Shown piece by piece: positions 6,855-15,983 of a DNA stretch of 64,000 nt (position 1 is its first letter; every line of letters starts with the position of its first letter). The translations under genes were made by a program, and so were the position numbers. The notes under the pieces were generated by a model that was given only the letters and a program-made list of their open reading frames with translations, made no database searches and was not told where the DNA came from. This DNA is from an uncultured Lachnospiraceae bacterium. GTDB lineage: Bacteria > Bacillota > Clostridia > Lachnospirales > Lachnospiraceae. The stretch lies in NCBI GenBank assembly GCA_947625755.1, contig CANQPJ010000001.1, positions 209,330-273,329 on the forward strand, read 5' to 3'.

Positions 6855-9269
6855 TTATTTCATAACAATATTAATAATTTTTCCAGGTACATATATTTCT
6901 TTCACAATGTTACCTGTTAATTTGTCTGCAATTGCTTCTTTTCCTGCTGTGATGGCATTTTCTTTTGAAACGTCCACAGGTACACGGATAACTCCTTTTG
7001 TCTTTCCATTTATCTGGACAGGAATCTCTATTTCATCATCCTTCATCAGTTCTTTGTCTGCTGTCGGCCATGTATTATTTTCAAATACACTGCCTGCATT
7101 TCCCAGCCTTTCCCAAAGCTCTTCCGCAATATGCGGTGCAAAAGGCGCAAGAAGTGTTGTAAAGACCTGTATTGTTTCTTTATCTACTCCTCCCTCTTTC
7201 TTTGCAATTTCATTGAATTTATTGTTAAATTCCATAAATCCAGAAACAACTGTATTCAGACTAAAGTCCTCCAGACGTCTTGTAATCGTGTCAATCATCT
7301 GATGACGTGTCTTAATCATTTCTTTTGTCGGCTTAATATCTTTTTCAATACTGTCCACCGCCAGTTTCCAGAATTTTGTAATAAACCGGTATACGCCATC
7401 AATTCCACGCTCATCCCATTCAGAATCAAGTTCAGGCGGTCCCACAAACATTTCATATATTCTCAGGGAATCACATCCATAATCTCTTACCAGATCATCC
7501 GGTGAAACAACATTTCCTTTTGACTTACTCATTTTAATACCGTTTTTTCCGGTAATCATTCCCTGATTAAACAGCTTCGTAAATGGTTCTTCAAAATCAA
7601 CCACGCCGATGTCATATAAGAATTTTGTATAAAATCTTGAATAAAGCAAATGAAGTACAGCATGCTCCACACCGCCGATATACATATCAACCGGTAAATT
7701 ATCATGTGCTTTCTGCTTTGAGACAAGTTCCTTATCATTTTTATTGTCCACGTATCTTAAAAAGTACCATGACGAGCCAGCCCACTGCGGCATTGTATTC
7801 GTTTCACGCTTTGCCGGTTTTCCACAACAAGGGCATGTAGTATTTACCCACTCCTCAATTGCCGCCAGCGGTGATTCACCGGTACCTGTAGGCTCATAGG
7901 AATCTACATCCGGCAGCAATAACGGCAACTGGTCTTCCGGTACCGGAACAGGTCCACAGTCCGGACAATGTACAATCGGAATCGGTTCTCCCCAATACCT
8001 TTGTCTTGAAAATACCCAATCACGTAGCTTGTAGTTAACCGTAGCCTTACCAAATCCCTTTTTTTCAATGATATGTGGAGCCTCTTTTTTAAGAACTGCT
8101 GACTCCATGCCATTCCACTCACCGGAATTAATCATCGTTCCTGCAGCCTCTGTGTAGGCTTCCGTCATATTTTCAATTTCTTTTCCATCTTTTGCAATAA
8201 CCTGAATAATAGGAATATCAAATTTCTTTGCAAACTCGAAATCTCTATCATCATGGGCAGGTACACACATGATAGCACCTGTGCCATAATCTGCTAATAC
8301 ATAATCTGATAGCCAGATAGGTACTTTTGCTCCATTTAACGGATTTATGGCATAGCTGCCTGTAAATACACCCGTCTTTTCCTTTCCCTGCAGTCTGTCT
8401 ACCGACGACTTGTTCGCCGCCATCTTAATATATTCTTCTACTGCATCTTTCTGTTCCGGCGTAGCCAGACTTTTTGCCATGGCATGTTCCGGGGCAAGCA
8501 CCATAAAAGTAGCTCCGTAAAGTGTATCCGGTCTGGTTGTGTAAACAGTAATTGCATTATCCGTATTTTCCACTTTAAAATCGACTTCTGCACCATAGGA
8601 CTTGCCAATCCAGTCTGTCTGCATCTTCTTTACTTTTTCAGGCCAGTCTAACTTATCCAAATCCGACAGTAGTCTTTCCGCATACGCAGTGATTTTTAAC
8701 ATCCATTGTTTTAAATTTTTCTTTGTAACTTCAGCGCCGCATCTTTCACAGCAGCCGTTTACAACTTCCTCATTTGCAAGACCTGTCTTACAGGAAGGGC
8801 ACCAGTTAATCGGCATCTCTTTCTGATAAGCAAGACCTTTTTTAAACATTTGAACAAAAATCCATTGGGTCCATTTATAGTAATCAGGATCTGTTGTATT
8901 CACTTCCATATCCCAATCATAAAGTGCAGAAATTTCATTAATCTGTCTCTTGATATTTTTAACATTCTCTGCAGTAGAAATAGATGGATGCGTCTTCATT
9001 TTAATAGCATAATTTTCTGCCGGAAGACCAAATGCATCCCAGCCCATCGGATGAATTATGTGATAACCGTGAAGCATCTTATATCTGCTCCAAACATCAC
9101 TGATTACATATCCTCTCCAATGTCCTACATGCAGTCCGGAACCGGATGGATAAGGAAACATATCCAGACAGTAATATTTTGGTTTTGACTTGTCAGCGTT
9201 AATAGGATTTATGTCCCAGTTATGACGCCATTTTTTTTCAATTTCCTTATGATTATAAGGTATTGCCAT
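6855..9269 (-). CDS. leuS: Leucyl-tRNA synthetase
   Basis: Class I synthetase charging tRNA-Leu. In the 804-residue protein the HIGH-type motif appears as SGSGLHVGHWRGY (about 42-54) and KMSKS as GIKMSKSKGN (about 577-586). Between them lie the zinc-type segment WCPSCKTGLANEEV (about 156), the editing domain with TTRPDTLYGATF (about 225) and CPDCG/CPCCG motifs. The C-terminal anticodon-binding and leucine-specific tail ends IINIVMK. Length and order are normal for bacterial LeuS. AGGAGG precedes the ATG. It lies 28 nt behind the L,D-transpeptidase-like gene and probably shares its promoter; no Leu T-box is visible upstream. Confidence 0.97.
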   Translation of the reverse strand: MAIPYNHKEIEKKWRHNWDINPINADKSKPKYYCLDMFPYPSGSGLHVGHWRGYVISDVWSRYKMLHGYHIIHPMGWDAFGLPAENYAIKMKTHPSISTAENVKNIKRQINEISALYDWDMEVNTTDPDYYKWTQWIFVQMFKKGLAYQKEMPINWCPSCKTGLANEEVVNGCCERCGAEVTKKNLKQWMLKITAYAERLLSDLDKLDWPEKVKKMQTDWIGKSYGAEVDFKVENTDNAITVYTTRPDTLYGATFMVLAPEHAMAKSLATPEQKDAVEEYIKMAANKSSVDRLQGKEKTGVFTGSYAINPLNGAKVPIWLSDYVLADYGTGAIMCVPAHDDRDFEFAKKFDIPIIQVIAKDGKEIENMTEAYTEAAGTMINSGEWNGMESAVLKKEAPHIIEKKGFGKATVNYKLRDWVFSRQRYWGEPIPIVHCPDCGPVPVPEDQLPLLLPDVDSYEPTGTGESPLAAIEEWVNTTCPCCGKPAKRETNTMPQWAGSSWYFLRYVDNKNDKELVSKQKAHDNLPVDMYIGGVEHAVLHLLYSRFYTKFLYDIGVVDFEEPFTKLFNQGMITGKNGIKMSKSKGNVVSPDDLVRDYGCDSLRIYEMFVGPPELDSEWDERGIDGVYRFITKFWKLAVDSIEKDIKPTKEMIKTRHQMIDTITRRLEDFSLNTVVSGFMEFNNKFNEIAKKEGGVDKETIQVFTTLLAPFAPHIAEELWERLGNAGSVFENNTWPTADKELMKDDEIEIPVQINGKTKGVIRVPVDVSKENAITAGKEAIADKLTGNIVKEIYVPGKIINIVMK

Positions 9270-9297
9270 AATTATTTCCTCCTAAAATGTATATGAA

Positions 9298-10638
9298 TTA
9301 GTTTTTATTTTTTTCTGTTTTCTTTTTTGATGTTTTCTTTTTTGCTGCTTTCTTCTTTAATGTTTTTTTCTTAACCGTTTTTGCCGGTTTCTTTGCCGCA
9401 GGCTTTGTCTTCTCTTCCTTCGATTTTGTGGTCTCTTCTTTGACCTTTAATTCACACATCACCTGACAGGAACCGATATTTCCGTATGGGTCTTTTGCTT
9501 TGACCACTACTACAGCCTTTTCATCTATGCGTAATTGTTCTTTTTCTATTGTATATACTTCCGTATCAACAACACTTTCATCCGTAGTGACACTGCTCTT
9601 TACCATATCCACAATAGCTTTGACATTTTTTTCTATATTAATGTCATTTGGATGAGCACTCTTTACTTCAAGCGTAAAAAGAGATTTACTGCAGCTGACT
9701 TTTGGCGGAGTCGTATCCACGATTTTTATTTTCTGCGTAATTTTATATTTTGTACCGTTTTTTGCCTTATATCTATATTTTATCTGATAAGTTCCAACCT
9801 TGGAATAATCTATTGTATTATATTTTAATTTTCCTGTAATAACTTTTCCTTTTTGATTTAAGGCGATAATATTTCCTAAATAATCTGGCTTATGACCTCT
9901 TTCTACTGTAATAGTATTCAGACCTTTTACAACACTGCCATTCTTAATCTTTTTGTATGGATTATTCTTATCCGGGTCTGTCGGATCCCAACCACAATAT
10001 TTATATAATGATACAAAAGAATCCGGCGACATAGGTAATACACCCTGTTTTTTTCCTTTTACAATCACCACTTCGGTGCCTTCTTTGCAATGACTATATA
10101 CCCATGCTGCGTCTTTTGCAGATAAAAGTATGCTTTTTCCATATGCAGCAGCATTTCCCAGTGATTTGTAAGATGCCTTTGAAAGACAATAATCATATTT
10201 TTCTCTATAGATAGAAGAATGTATCCATACGCCTCTGCCCAGTCCGGTATTATACTTATGCCAGCCCTGATATATATCCAGCCATAAATATTTTTTTCCT
10301 GTTTTAAATTTTCCTTTCGGCAGATTTTCCCCTAAACAGCATCTTAAAACTTTGATTGGTTCTTTTGATTTTTTATCCTTTGAATACTGATAAACAATTA
10401 CTGCGTTTAATCTTTTATTTACTTCTATATAATACCTGTCAGATTTCTCATTTTCTTTTTTTTCTGACTGTTTTACACCCTTACCGCTATTGCCGGCAGT
10501 TTTATCTGCCTCTTTTGTAACCTTATTTTGAATCAGCATAAGACCACCAAAAATAATACCGGCTACAACCAATATTTCAATAACTGTAATTGCAATATTT
10601 TTAAATTTTTTACTCGTGATAATCTTTTTTATATCCAA
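9298..10638 (-). CDS. Membrane-anchored YkuD/L,D-transpeptidase-like protein with degenerate catalytic motif
   Basis: A transmembrane helix near the N-terminus (IAITVIEILVVAGIIFGGLML) leads to an extracytoplasmic region. Its first 150 residues follow the YkuD layout: YYIEVNKRLNAVIVYQY, then LPKGKFKTGKKY, GVWIHSSIY, and a closing KDAAWVYSHCKEGTEVVI. At the place of the family signature SHGC.R the protein reads AAYGKSILL, so the catalytic His and Cys are both absent. A cell-wall-associated but non-catalytic role is inferred. One or two beta-rich Ig-like segments follow, then a very Lys/Ala-rich tail (KKKTLKKKAAKKK) that may bind wall polymers. Start: the ORF track uses a TTG at 10677 without SD; I prefer the TTG at 10638, which has GGGG 7 nt upstream. 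Uncertain start. Confidence 0.7.
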   Translation of the reverse strand: MDIKKIITSKKFKNIAITVIEILVVAGIIFGGLMLIQNKVTKEADKTAGNSGKGVKQSEKKENEKSDRYYIEVNKRLNAVIVYQYSKDKKSKEPIKVLRCCLGENLPKGKFKTGKKYLWLDIYQGWHKYNTGLGRGVWIHSSIYREKYDYCLSKASYKSLGNAAAYGKSILLSAKDAAWVYSHCKEGTEVVIVKGKKQGVLPMSPDSFVSLYKYCGWDPTDPDKNNPYKKIKNGSVVKGLNTITVERGHKPDYLGNIIALNQKGKVITGKLKYNTIDYSKVGTYQIKYRYKAKNGTKYKITQKIKIVDTTPPKVSCSKSLFTLEVKSAHPNDINIEKNVKAIVDMVKSSVTTDESVVDTEVYTIEKEQLRIDEKAVVVVKAKDPYGNIGSCQVMCELKVKEETTKSKEEKTKPAAKKPAKTVKKKTLKKKAAKKKTSKKKTEKNKN

Positions 10639-10719
10639 TTTGCTACCCCACTGTTTTTCACAGAAAAAAGTTTGCAAGGAAACTTACAAAAACCACCTTA
10701 ACCCTATGCATACCAGTTT

Positions 10720-10747
10720 ATTATACAACATTGTATGCATTTTTCAA
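10720..10747 (-). promoter_or_regulatory. SigA-type promoter of the YkuD-like gene and leuS
   Basis: Minus strand TTGAAA, 16-nt spacer, TATAAT: near consensus and 40-80 nt upstream of the candidate start codons. Confidence 0.7.
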
Positions 10748-10818
10748 GGTGGCATCCTTTATATTTCTGAAATAAAATAACAGTTCAGCTATGTACTATC
10801 CGGCAGTTAAACGGACCG

Positions 10819-11466
10819 TTATAAAATATCCGGTTTGTTCTTACTCCAATCCTCAATATATATATCAACAATAGATTTTATTTTTTCTGTATCACATTCA
10901 GCCGAGAAATCATATACTCCTATGGTGCCGATTCCTTCATTGTGAGCTGTGTTTAATGAATAAAATGCATCATCAAGCAAATAGGTTGTCTTTGTATCAC
11001 TTCCCATGGCTCTCATTGCCCGATAAAATATCTCCGGCTTGTCTTTTCCGCTGCCCACTTCGCTGGCTGTATAGATTTTTTTAAAATATTTATGGAGTCC
11101 TAATCTGCGAAATGCCGCCTCAATCATCGGCTTGTCTGTAGCTGTAGCCACTGTCATGGGAATCCCTTTTCTATATGCCTCTTTGATAAAATCCAGCACA
11201 CCTTCTTTTGGCATGGCATCTCTGGCATAAAACGTATACACCATGGCATTGATGCCATCAATAATTTCCTTATCTGATTGCTCAATACCATGACGTTCTC
11301 TCAAATATTGTGCGGTTTCCAACATTGTCTGCTCAAACATGATACTTGCCAGATCATAATCAATTTCAATCCCCAGACTATTCAAATAATGCTCTCCGGC
11401 ATTCATCCATATAGACATAGAATCCAGAATAGTTCCATCCACGTCAAAAATTAATCCTTTAACCAT
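10819..11466 (-). CDS. HAD-superfamily hydrolase, beta-phosphoglucomutase-like subfamily
   Basis: Cytosolic phosphatase or phosphomutase of unknown substrate. From the ATG at 11466 (GGAGGAGG upstream) the protein is 215 residues. HAD motif I is FDVDGTILDS at the N-terminus, motif II is VATATDKPM, the motif III lysine is in GSGKDKPEIF, and motif IV is LLDDAFYSLNTA. A four-helix cap lies between motifs I and II, as in the PGMB/YcjU-like subfamily. It sits 69 nt after trpA with no terminator visible between them, so it may be the last cistron of the trp operon; no known Trp step requires it. Confidence 0.85.
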   Translation of the reverse strand: MVKGLIFDVDGTILDSMSIWMNAGEHYLNSLGIEIDYDLASIMFEQTMLETAQYLRERHGIEQSDKEIIDGINAMVYTFYARDAMPKEGVLDFIKEAYRKGIPMTVATATDKPMIEAAFRRLGLHKYFKKIYTASEVGSGKDKPEIFYRAMRAMGSDTKTTYLLDDAFYSLNTAHNEGIGTIGVYDFSAECDTEKIKSIVDIYIEDWSKNKPDIL

Positions 11467-11535
11467 CTGCCTCCTCCGTGTTATCCATTCATATTCATGG
11501 TCCACTTTTCGCAGTTTTCTCCGGCATCGCTGATA

Positions 11536-12306
11536 TTACCTTATTGCGTCTTTCATGCTTTTGACATATGCACCTACATATGGAACAGATTCCCTGCCAT
11601 ATTCAGCTACGATTTTAACAATAGCACTTCCCACAATCGCCCCGTCAGCATACCGGCATACATTTGCTGCCTGTTCCGGCTTGGCAATACCAAATCCAAT
11701 AGCGCATGGCACATCTGTTGCCTCTTTTACCAGCTTTGTCATTGCGCCTAAATCCGTTGTGATTTTCTGTCTGATTCCTGTCACTCCCAGAGACGATACC
11801 ACATATACAAAACCCTGTGCAGATTGCGCTATTTCTGTAATTCTTTTTTCTGATGTAGGAGCAATCAACGGAATCAAATCCACACCGGTCTTATCGCAAT
11901 ATGGAGCAAGCTCATCCCTTTCCTCAAATGGACAATCAGGAACAATCACTCCTGATATACCACATTCTACACACCGATTCATAAATTTTTCTGAACCATA
12001 ACGATAAATAACATTTACATAGGTCATAAATACCAGTGGTATGTTTACAATACCTTTTAATTCTTTTATGGTATCAAATAATTTATCTGTTGTACAGCCT
12101 GCCTTCAATGCCCTAAGGTCAGCTTCCTGAATAACCGGACCTTCCGCAATAGGATCTGAAAAAGGGATTCCGATTTCAATTAAATCCGCACCATTCTTTT
12201 CCATTTCTACGATTAACTTCTTTGTCGTCTCTAAATCAGGATCTCCCCCTGTTACAAAGGCTATAAACGCTTTTCCATTCTTAAACGCATCACTTACTTT
12301 ACTCAT
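11536..12306 (-). CDS. trpA: Tryptophan synthase alpha chain
   Basis: Cleaves indole-3-glycerol phosphate to indole and glyceraldehyde 3-phosphate, passing indole to TrpB. The 256-residue TIM barrel has the catalytic Glu in [11 protein letters not shown] (about 41-51), the second acidic residue in PLVFMTYVN (about 94-102), and the phosphate-binding ends SLGVTGIR and [11 protein letters not shown]. Length is normal. The start codon overlaps the end of trpB by 8 bp, so translation is coupled, fitting the 1:1 complex. Confidence 0.96.
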   Translation of the reverse strand: MSKVSDAFKNGKAFIAFVTGGDPDLETTKKLIVEMEKNGADLIEIGIPFSDPIAEGPVIQEADLRALKAGCTTDKLFDTIKELKGIVNIPLVFMTYVNVIYRYGSEKFMNRCVECGISGVIVPDCPFEERDELAPYCDKTGVDLIPLIAPTSEKRITEIAQSAQGFVYVVSSLGVTGIRQKITTDLGAMTKLVKEATDVPCAIGFGIAKPEQAANVCRYADGAIVGSAIVKIVAEYGRESVPYVGAYVKSMKDAIR

Positions 12307-13483
12307 ATATTTCTACTCCTCTATATCTCGCTATTGCAGCAACATCTTTGTCTCCACGTCCTGAAACATTAATTACAATTACTTTATCCTTATCCAGTGT
12401 AGGTGCATATTTCATGGCATATGCAATGGCATGGGAACTTTCAATTGCAGGAATAATTCCCTCAACTCTTGATAAATATTCAAATGCTTCCACTGCTTCC
12501 ACATCTGTAATCGGAACATATGTGGCTCTGCCTGTATCATGCAGATTTGCATGCTCCGGACCAATTCCCGGATAATCTAATCCGGCAGAAATAGAATAAA
12601 CCGGCGCTATCTGTCCGTCATCATTCTGACAGAATAATGACTTCATTCCATGAAAGATTCCTTCTGTTCCATTGGCAATGGTTGCTGCATTCTTTGGATT
12701 ATCTACGCCAAGACCGGCAGCTTCACAGCCAATTAAAGCAACCTCTTTATCTTCAATAAAATGATAAAATGCACCCATAGCATTGGAACCGCCGCCTACA
12801 CATGCAATAACTGCATCCGGCAGTTTTCCTTCTGCCTCCATAATCTGCTCTTTTATTTCCCGGCTGATTACACTCTGAAAATCTCTGACAATCGTAGGAA
12901 ACGGGTGTGGTCCCATAACGGAACCTAACACGTAAAGTGTATCATCCATACGGTTCGTCCATTCCCGCATTGCTTCATTGACAGCATCTTTCAGCGTCAT
13001 TGTTCCACTGGTGACCGGATGAACTTTTGCCCCCAGCAATTCCATTCGGAAAACATTAAGAGCCTGACGTTCGCAATCCTCTTTTCCCATATATATCTCA
13101 CATTCCATATCCATCAGAGCAGCCCCTGTAGCGGTTGCCACACCATGCTGACCTGCTCCGGTCTCTGCGATAACTCTTGTCTTTCCCATCTTCTTTGCCA
13201 AAAGAATCTGACCTAAAACATTGTTGATTTTATGGGAACCGGTATGATTTAAGTCTTCTCTCTTTAAGTATATTTTCGCTCCCCCTAAATCTTTGGTCAT
13301 CTTTTCTGCATAATACAGAAGGGAAGGTCTTCCTGCATAATTATTAAATAATTCCTGTAATTCTTTGTTGAATTCCGGGTCATTTTTGTAATGATTATAT
13401 GCTTCCTCCAATTCGTTTACAGCTGTCATCAGCGTTTCCGGAACATATTGACCGCCATGTATACCAAATCTCCCTTTGCTCAT
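12299..13483 (-). CDS. trpB: Tryptophan synthase beta chain
   Basis: PLP enzyme condensing indole and serine to tryptophan. The 394 residues carry the PLP lysine in [14 protein letters not shown] (about 76-89), the ETGAGQHG loop (about 108), and the phosphate-binding GGGSNAMG (about 228-235). This is the TrpB1 type that partners TrpA, not the stand-alone TrpB2. It follows trpC directly after a 48-nt gap that contains no trpF or trpF remnant. Confidence 0.97.
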   Translation of the reverse strand: MSKGRFGIHGGQYVPETLMTAVNELEEAYNHYKNDPEFNKELQELFNNYAGRPSLLYYAEKMTKDLGGAKIYLKREDLNHTGSHKINNVLGQILLAKKMGKTRVIAETGAGQHGVATATGAALMDMECEIYMGKEDCERQALNVFRMELLGAKVHPVTSGTMTLKDAVNEAMREWTNRMDDTLYVLGSVMGPHPFPTIVRDFQSVISREIKEQIMEAEGKLPDAVIACVGGGSNAMGAFYHFIEDKEVALIGCEAAGLGVDNPKNAATIANGTEGIFHGMKSLFCQNDDGQIAPVYSISAGLDYPGIGPEHANLHDTGRATYVPITDVEAVEAFEYLSRVEGIIPAIESSHAIAYAMKYAPTLDKDKVIVINVSGRGDKDVAAIARYRGVEIYE

Positions 13484-13531
13484 TTTTATTTCCTTTCTTT
13501 TCTTTCAAATTCTTTGTTCTGTTTTATTATT

Positions 13532-14305
13532 TTACCGGCTTAACTCCTGTAACATTTCTTTTTTATTTTCTGCTCTCATAAAAGTTTCCCCAATCAGGAC
13601 TCCATTTACATGAGCTTTCCGCAGTCGCTTTATATCCTCATTGGTTTGGATCCCACTTTCTGCAATAAATAAAATGTTATCAGGAACCAGCTTCCTCAAC
13701 CGCTCGCTATTGCCAATATCCACATGAAATGTTTTCAAGTCACGATTATTGACGCCAATCATTCTGGCGCCGGATTTAACTGCTTTTTGTATTTCTTCTT
13801 CATCATGCGCTTCTACTAAAGCAGACATCCCTAAATTATCGCATATTTTGATATATTCTTCTATAGTTTCCTGATTCAAAATGGAACAAATTAAAAGAAT
13901 GCAGGATGCACCGTGTATTTTTGCATCATAAATCATATATTCATCAATAACAAAATCCTTTCGGATTAAAGGCACAGATACATTTTCACTGATTTCTTTC
14001 AGATATTTCTTATCCCCTTTAAAATAATCAGGTTCCGTTAATACAGAAATACAATCGGCACCAGCCCTTTCATAATCTTTTGCAATCTGTACATAAGGAA
14101 AATCTTCTGCAATAATTCCTTTGGATGGAGAAGCCTTTTTGACCTCGCATATAAAACTAATATCTTCCTTTGCAATGGCTTTTTCAAATGAAAAATCACC
14201 TTTTGGCATATTCACAGCCTGTTGTTTGACAGCCTCCAATGGTATCTGTTGTTTTTCCTTTTCCACTCTTATTTTAGTGGCTTCTACTAATTTATCTAAA
14301 ATCAT
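13532..14305 (-). CDS. trpC: Indole-3-glycerol phosphate synthase, monofunctional
   Basis: Ring closure of CdRP to indole-3-glycerol phosphate. From the ATG at 14305 (AGGAGCAGGAAA directly upstream) the protein is 257 residues, the size of a single-domain TrpC. The motif FICEVKKASPSKG (about 52-64) holds a catalytic Lys. LIRKDFVIDEYMI, IGVNNRDLKTF and FIAESGIQ follow in barrel order. There is no fused PRA isomerase domain at the C-terminus, which matters because trpF is missing from the operon. The longer frame in the ORF track only adds an N-terminus without RBS. Confidence 0.95.
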   Translation of the reverse strand: MILDKLVEATKIRVEKEKQQIPLEAVKQQAVNMPKGDFSFEKAIAKEDISFICEVKKASPSKGIIAEDFPYVQIAKDYERAGADCISVLTEPDYFKGDKKYLKEISENVSVPLIRKDFVIDEYMIYDAKIHGASCILLICSILNQETIEEYIKICDNLGMSALVEAHDEEEIQKAVKSGARMIGVNNRDLKTFHVDIGNSERLRKLVPDNILFIAESGIQTNEDIKRLRKAHVNGVLIGETFMRAENKKEMLQELSR

Positions 14306-14374
14306 TTTCCTGCTCCTATCTTTGATAAATATATCATGAACAAAACATTTCTGCCTGTCGGCTGTACAAATCAT

Positions 14375-15385
14375 CTAGTTATTTGTTGCTCCAATATATT
14401 CTTCCAGTTTCTTCAATGCCGCCCCGCTGTCAATCATCTCTCTTGCCACATCAATTGCATCTGCGTATGAAATGTTCTCTCTCTGAATATAAATGCAGGC
14501 ACCGGCATTAAGCAATACTGCGTCTCTCTTTGCTCCCTGTAATTTTCCACTTAAAATATCTTTTGTGATTTGAGCATTTTCGGCTCCGTCTCCACCTTCC
14601 AAGTCTGATTTTTTACAAATCGCAATTCCATAATCTTCCGGATTGATTTCATATAGACGTGTTTTTCCATCTTTAATTTCACAGACTGTTGTTTTTGCAC
14701 TCGGTGTAATCTCATCCATTGTATCCTGTCCGAAAACAACCATACCTTTTTTTACCCCAAGTTTTATTAACACCTGGGCAACCGGCTCAACCAGACTTTC
14801 CTCATACACGCCGATAATATCGCTTTTTGCATCTGCCGGATTGGTTAAAGGTCCAAGTATATTAAATACCGTACGAATACCAAGCGCACCTCTTACCGGT
14901 CCCACAAAACGCATTGCTGTATGATATTTCTGTGCAAATAAAAAGCAGAATCCTATTTTTTCCAGTATTTCCTTACTTTTTTCCGGTGATATTGTAATGT
15001 CTGCCCCCAATGCTTCCAATACATCTGCCGCACCGGATTTACTGGATACGCCTCTGTTCCCATGCTTTGCTATCTTACAGCCCGCAGCAACTGCCACAAA
15101 AGCAGATGTAGTTGAAATATTAAAAGTATTTGCCTTGTCTCCTCCGGTACCAACAATCTCCAAAACATCCATATCATGTTTCAGCTTCAGTCCATTATCG
15201 CTCATCCCTTGGGCAGAACCTGAAATTTCATCAATCGTCTCACCCTTCATTCTAAGAGCCACCAGATATGCACTAATCAGTGTATCTGATGTTTCCCCAC
15301 TCATAATTTCATTCATAACAGTTTTTGCCTCGTCAAAAGTCAGATTCTGTCCCTCTACTAATTTTCCAATAGCTTCTTTAATCAT
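14375..15385 (-). CDS. trpD: Anthranilate phosphoribosyltransferase
   Basis: Transfers the phosphoribosyl group of PRPP to anthranilate. The 336-residue protein begins MIKEAIGKL, with GAGGAGG nine nt upstream. Family motifs are in order: VGTGGDKANTFNISTTSAF (about 78-96, PRPP pyrophosphate loop), KHGNRGVSSKSGAADVLEALG (about 106-126) and RGALGIRTVFNILGPLTNPA. The length is normal. It overlaps nothing but is tightly packed between trpG and trpC. Confidence 0.97.
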   Translation of the reverse strand: MIKEAIGKLVEGQNLTFDEAKTVMNEIMSGETSDTLISAYLVALRMKGETIDEISGSAQGMSDNGLKLKHDMDVLEIVGTGGDKANTFNISTTSAFVAVAAGCKIAKHGNRGVSSKSGAADVLEALGADITISPEKSKEILEKIGFCFLFAQKYHTAMRFVGPVRGALGIRTVFNILGPLTNPADAKSDIIGVYEESLVEPVAQVLIKLGVKKGMVVFGQDTMDEITPSAKTTVCEIKDGKTRLYEINPEDYGIAICKKSDLEGGDGAENAQITKDILSGKLQGAKRDAVLLNAGACIYIQRENISYADAIDVAREMIDSGAALKKLEEYIGATNN

Positions 15386-15413
15386 TTTAAAATACCTCCT
15401 CATATTTATTTCT

Positions 15414-15983
15414 TTATTTTAAAAAATTTGCAACAATTTTCTTTCCATCCGGCGTTAATACGGACTCCGGATGAAATTGTAAACCATATATATCATAATC
15501 CCTGTGTTTTACAGCCATAATCTCATGATCTTTTTTGTCAATCGCTATGACTTTTAATTCTTCCGGAATAGTATCCGGGTTTGCTGACAGGGAATGGTAT
15601 CTTGCCCCTTGAAACGTTTGGTTCAGACCCTGAAAAATCGGCACATCCTCTAATATGGTTATCTCACTCTGTTTTCCGTGCATCAATTTTTTTGCATAGG
15701 TTACTTCTGCTCCAAACACTTCACATATGCTCTGATGTCCCAGACAGACACCAAGAATTGGATATTCTCCTTTTAATTTACTCACAACTTCTTCACATAT
15801 TCCCGCATCTTTTGGTTTTCCGGGACCGGGAGATAATATAATGTGGGAGGGATTTAATTTTCTAATCTCCTCTATGGTATACTCATCATTTCTCACTACC
15901 ATCACATCTCCATCTGACAACTCCCCGACCAACTGTACAAGGTTATATGAAAAACTATCATAATTATCAATTAGCAATACCAT
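15414..15983 (-). CDS. trpG: Anthranilate synthase component II (glutamine amidotransferase)
   Basis: Supplies ammonia from glutamine to TrpE. The 189-residue class I amidotransferase has the start LLIDNYDSFSYNLVQ, the oxyanion segment LSPGPGKP, the nucleophile in GVCLGHQSI (Cys about 79) and the His/Glu pair in YGLQFHPESVLT near 170. The start overlaps the trpE stop by one base (TAATG), giving translational coupling and equal production of the two subunits. A twin role in folate synthesis (PabA) is possible in some Firmicutes; the context favours Trp. Confidence 0.96.
   Translation of the reverse strand: MVLLIDNYDSFSYNLVQLVGELSDGDVMVVRNDEYTIEEIRKLNPSHIILSPGPGKPKDAGICEEVVSKLKGEYPILGVCLGHQSICEVFGAEVTYAKKLMHGKQSEITILEDVPIFQGLNQTFQGARYHSLSANPDTIPEELKVIAIDKKDHEIMAVKHRDYDIYGLQFHPESVLTPDGKKIVANFLK

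Noticed and set aside
9298-9420. Lys/Ala-rich tail region as a DNA-repeat or CRISPR-like array
   Set aside because: It is coding low-complexity sequence; no regular spacer structure exists. No CRISPR array was seen anywhere in the window.
13484-13531. Remnant of trpF between trpC and trpB
   Set aside because: The 48 nt translate to nothing TrpF-like in any frame.
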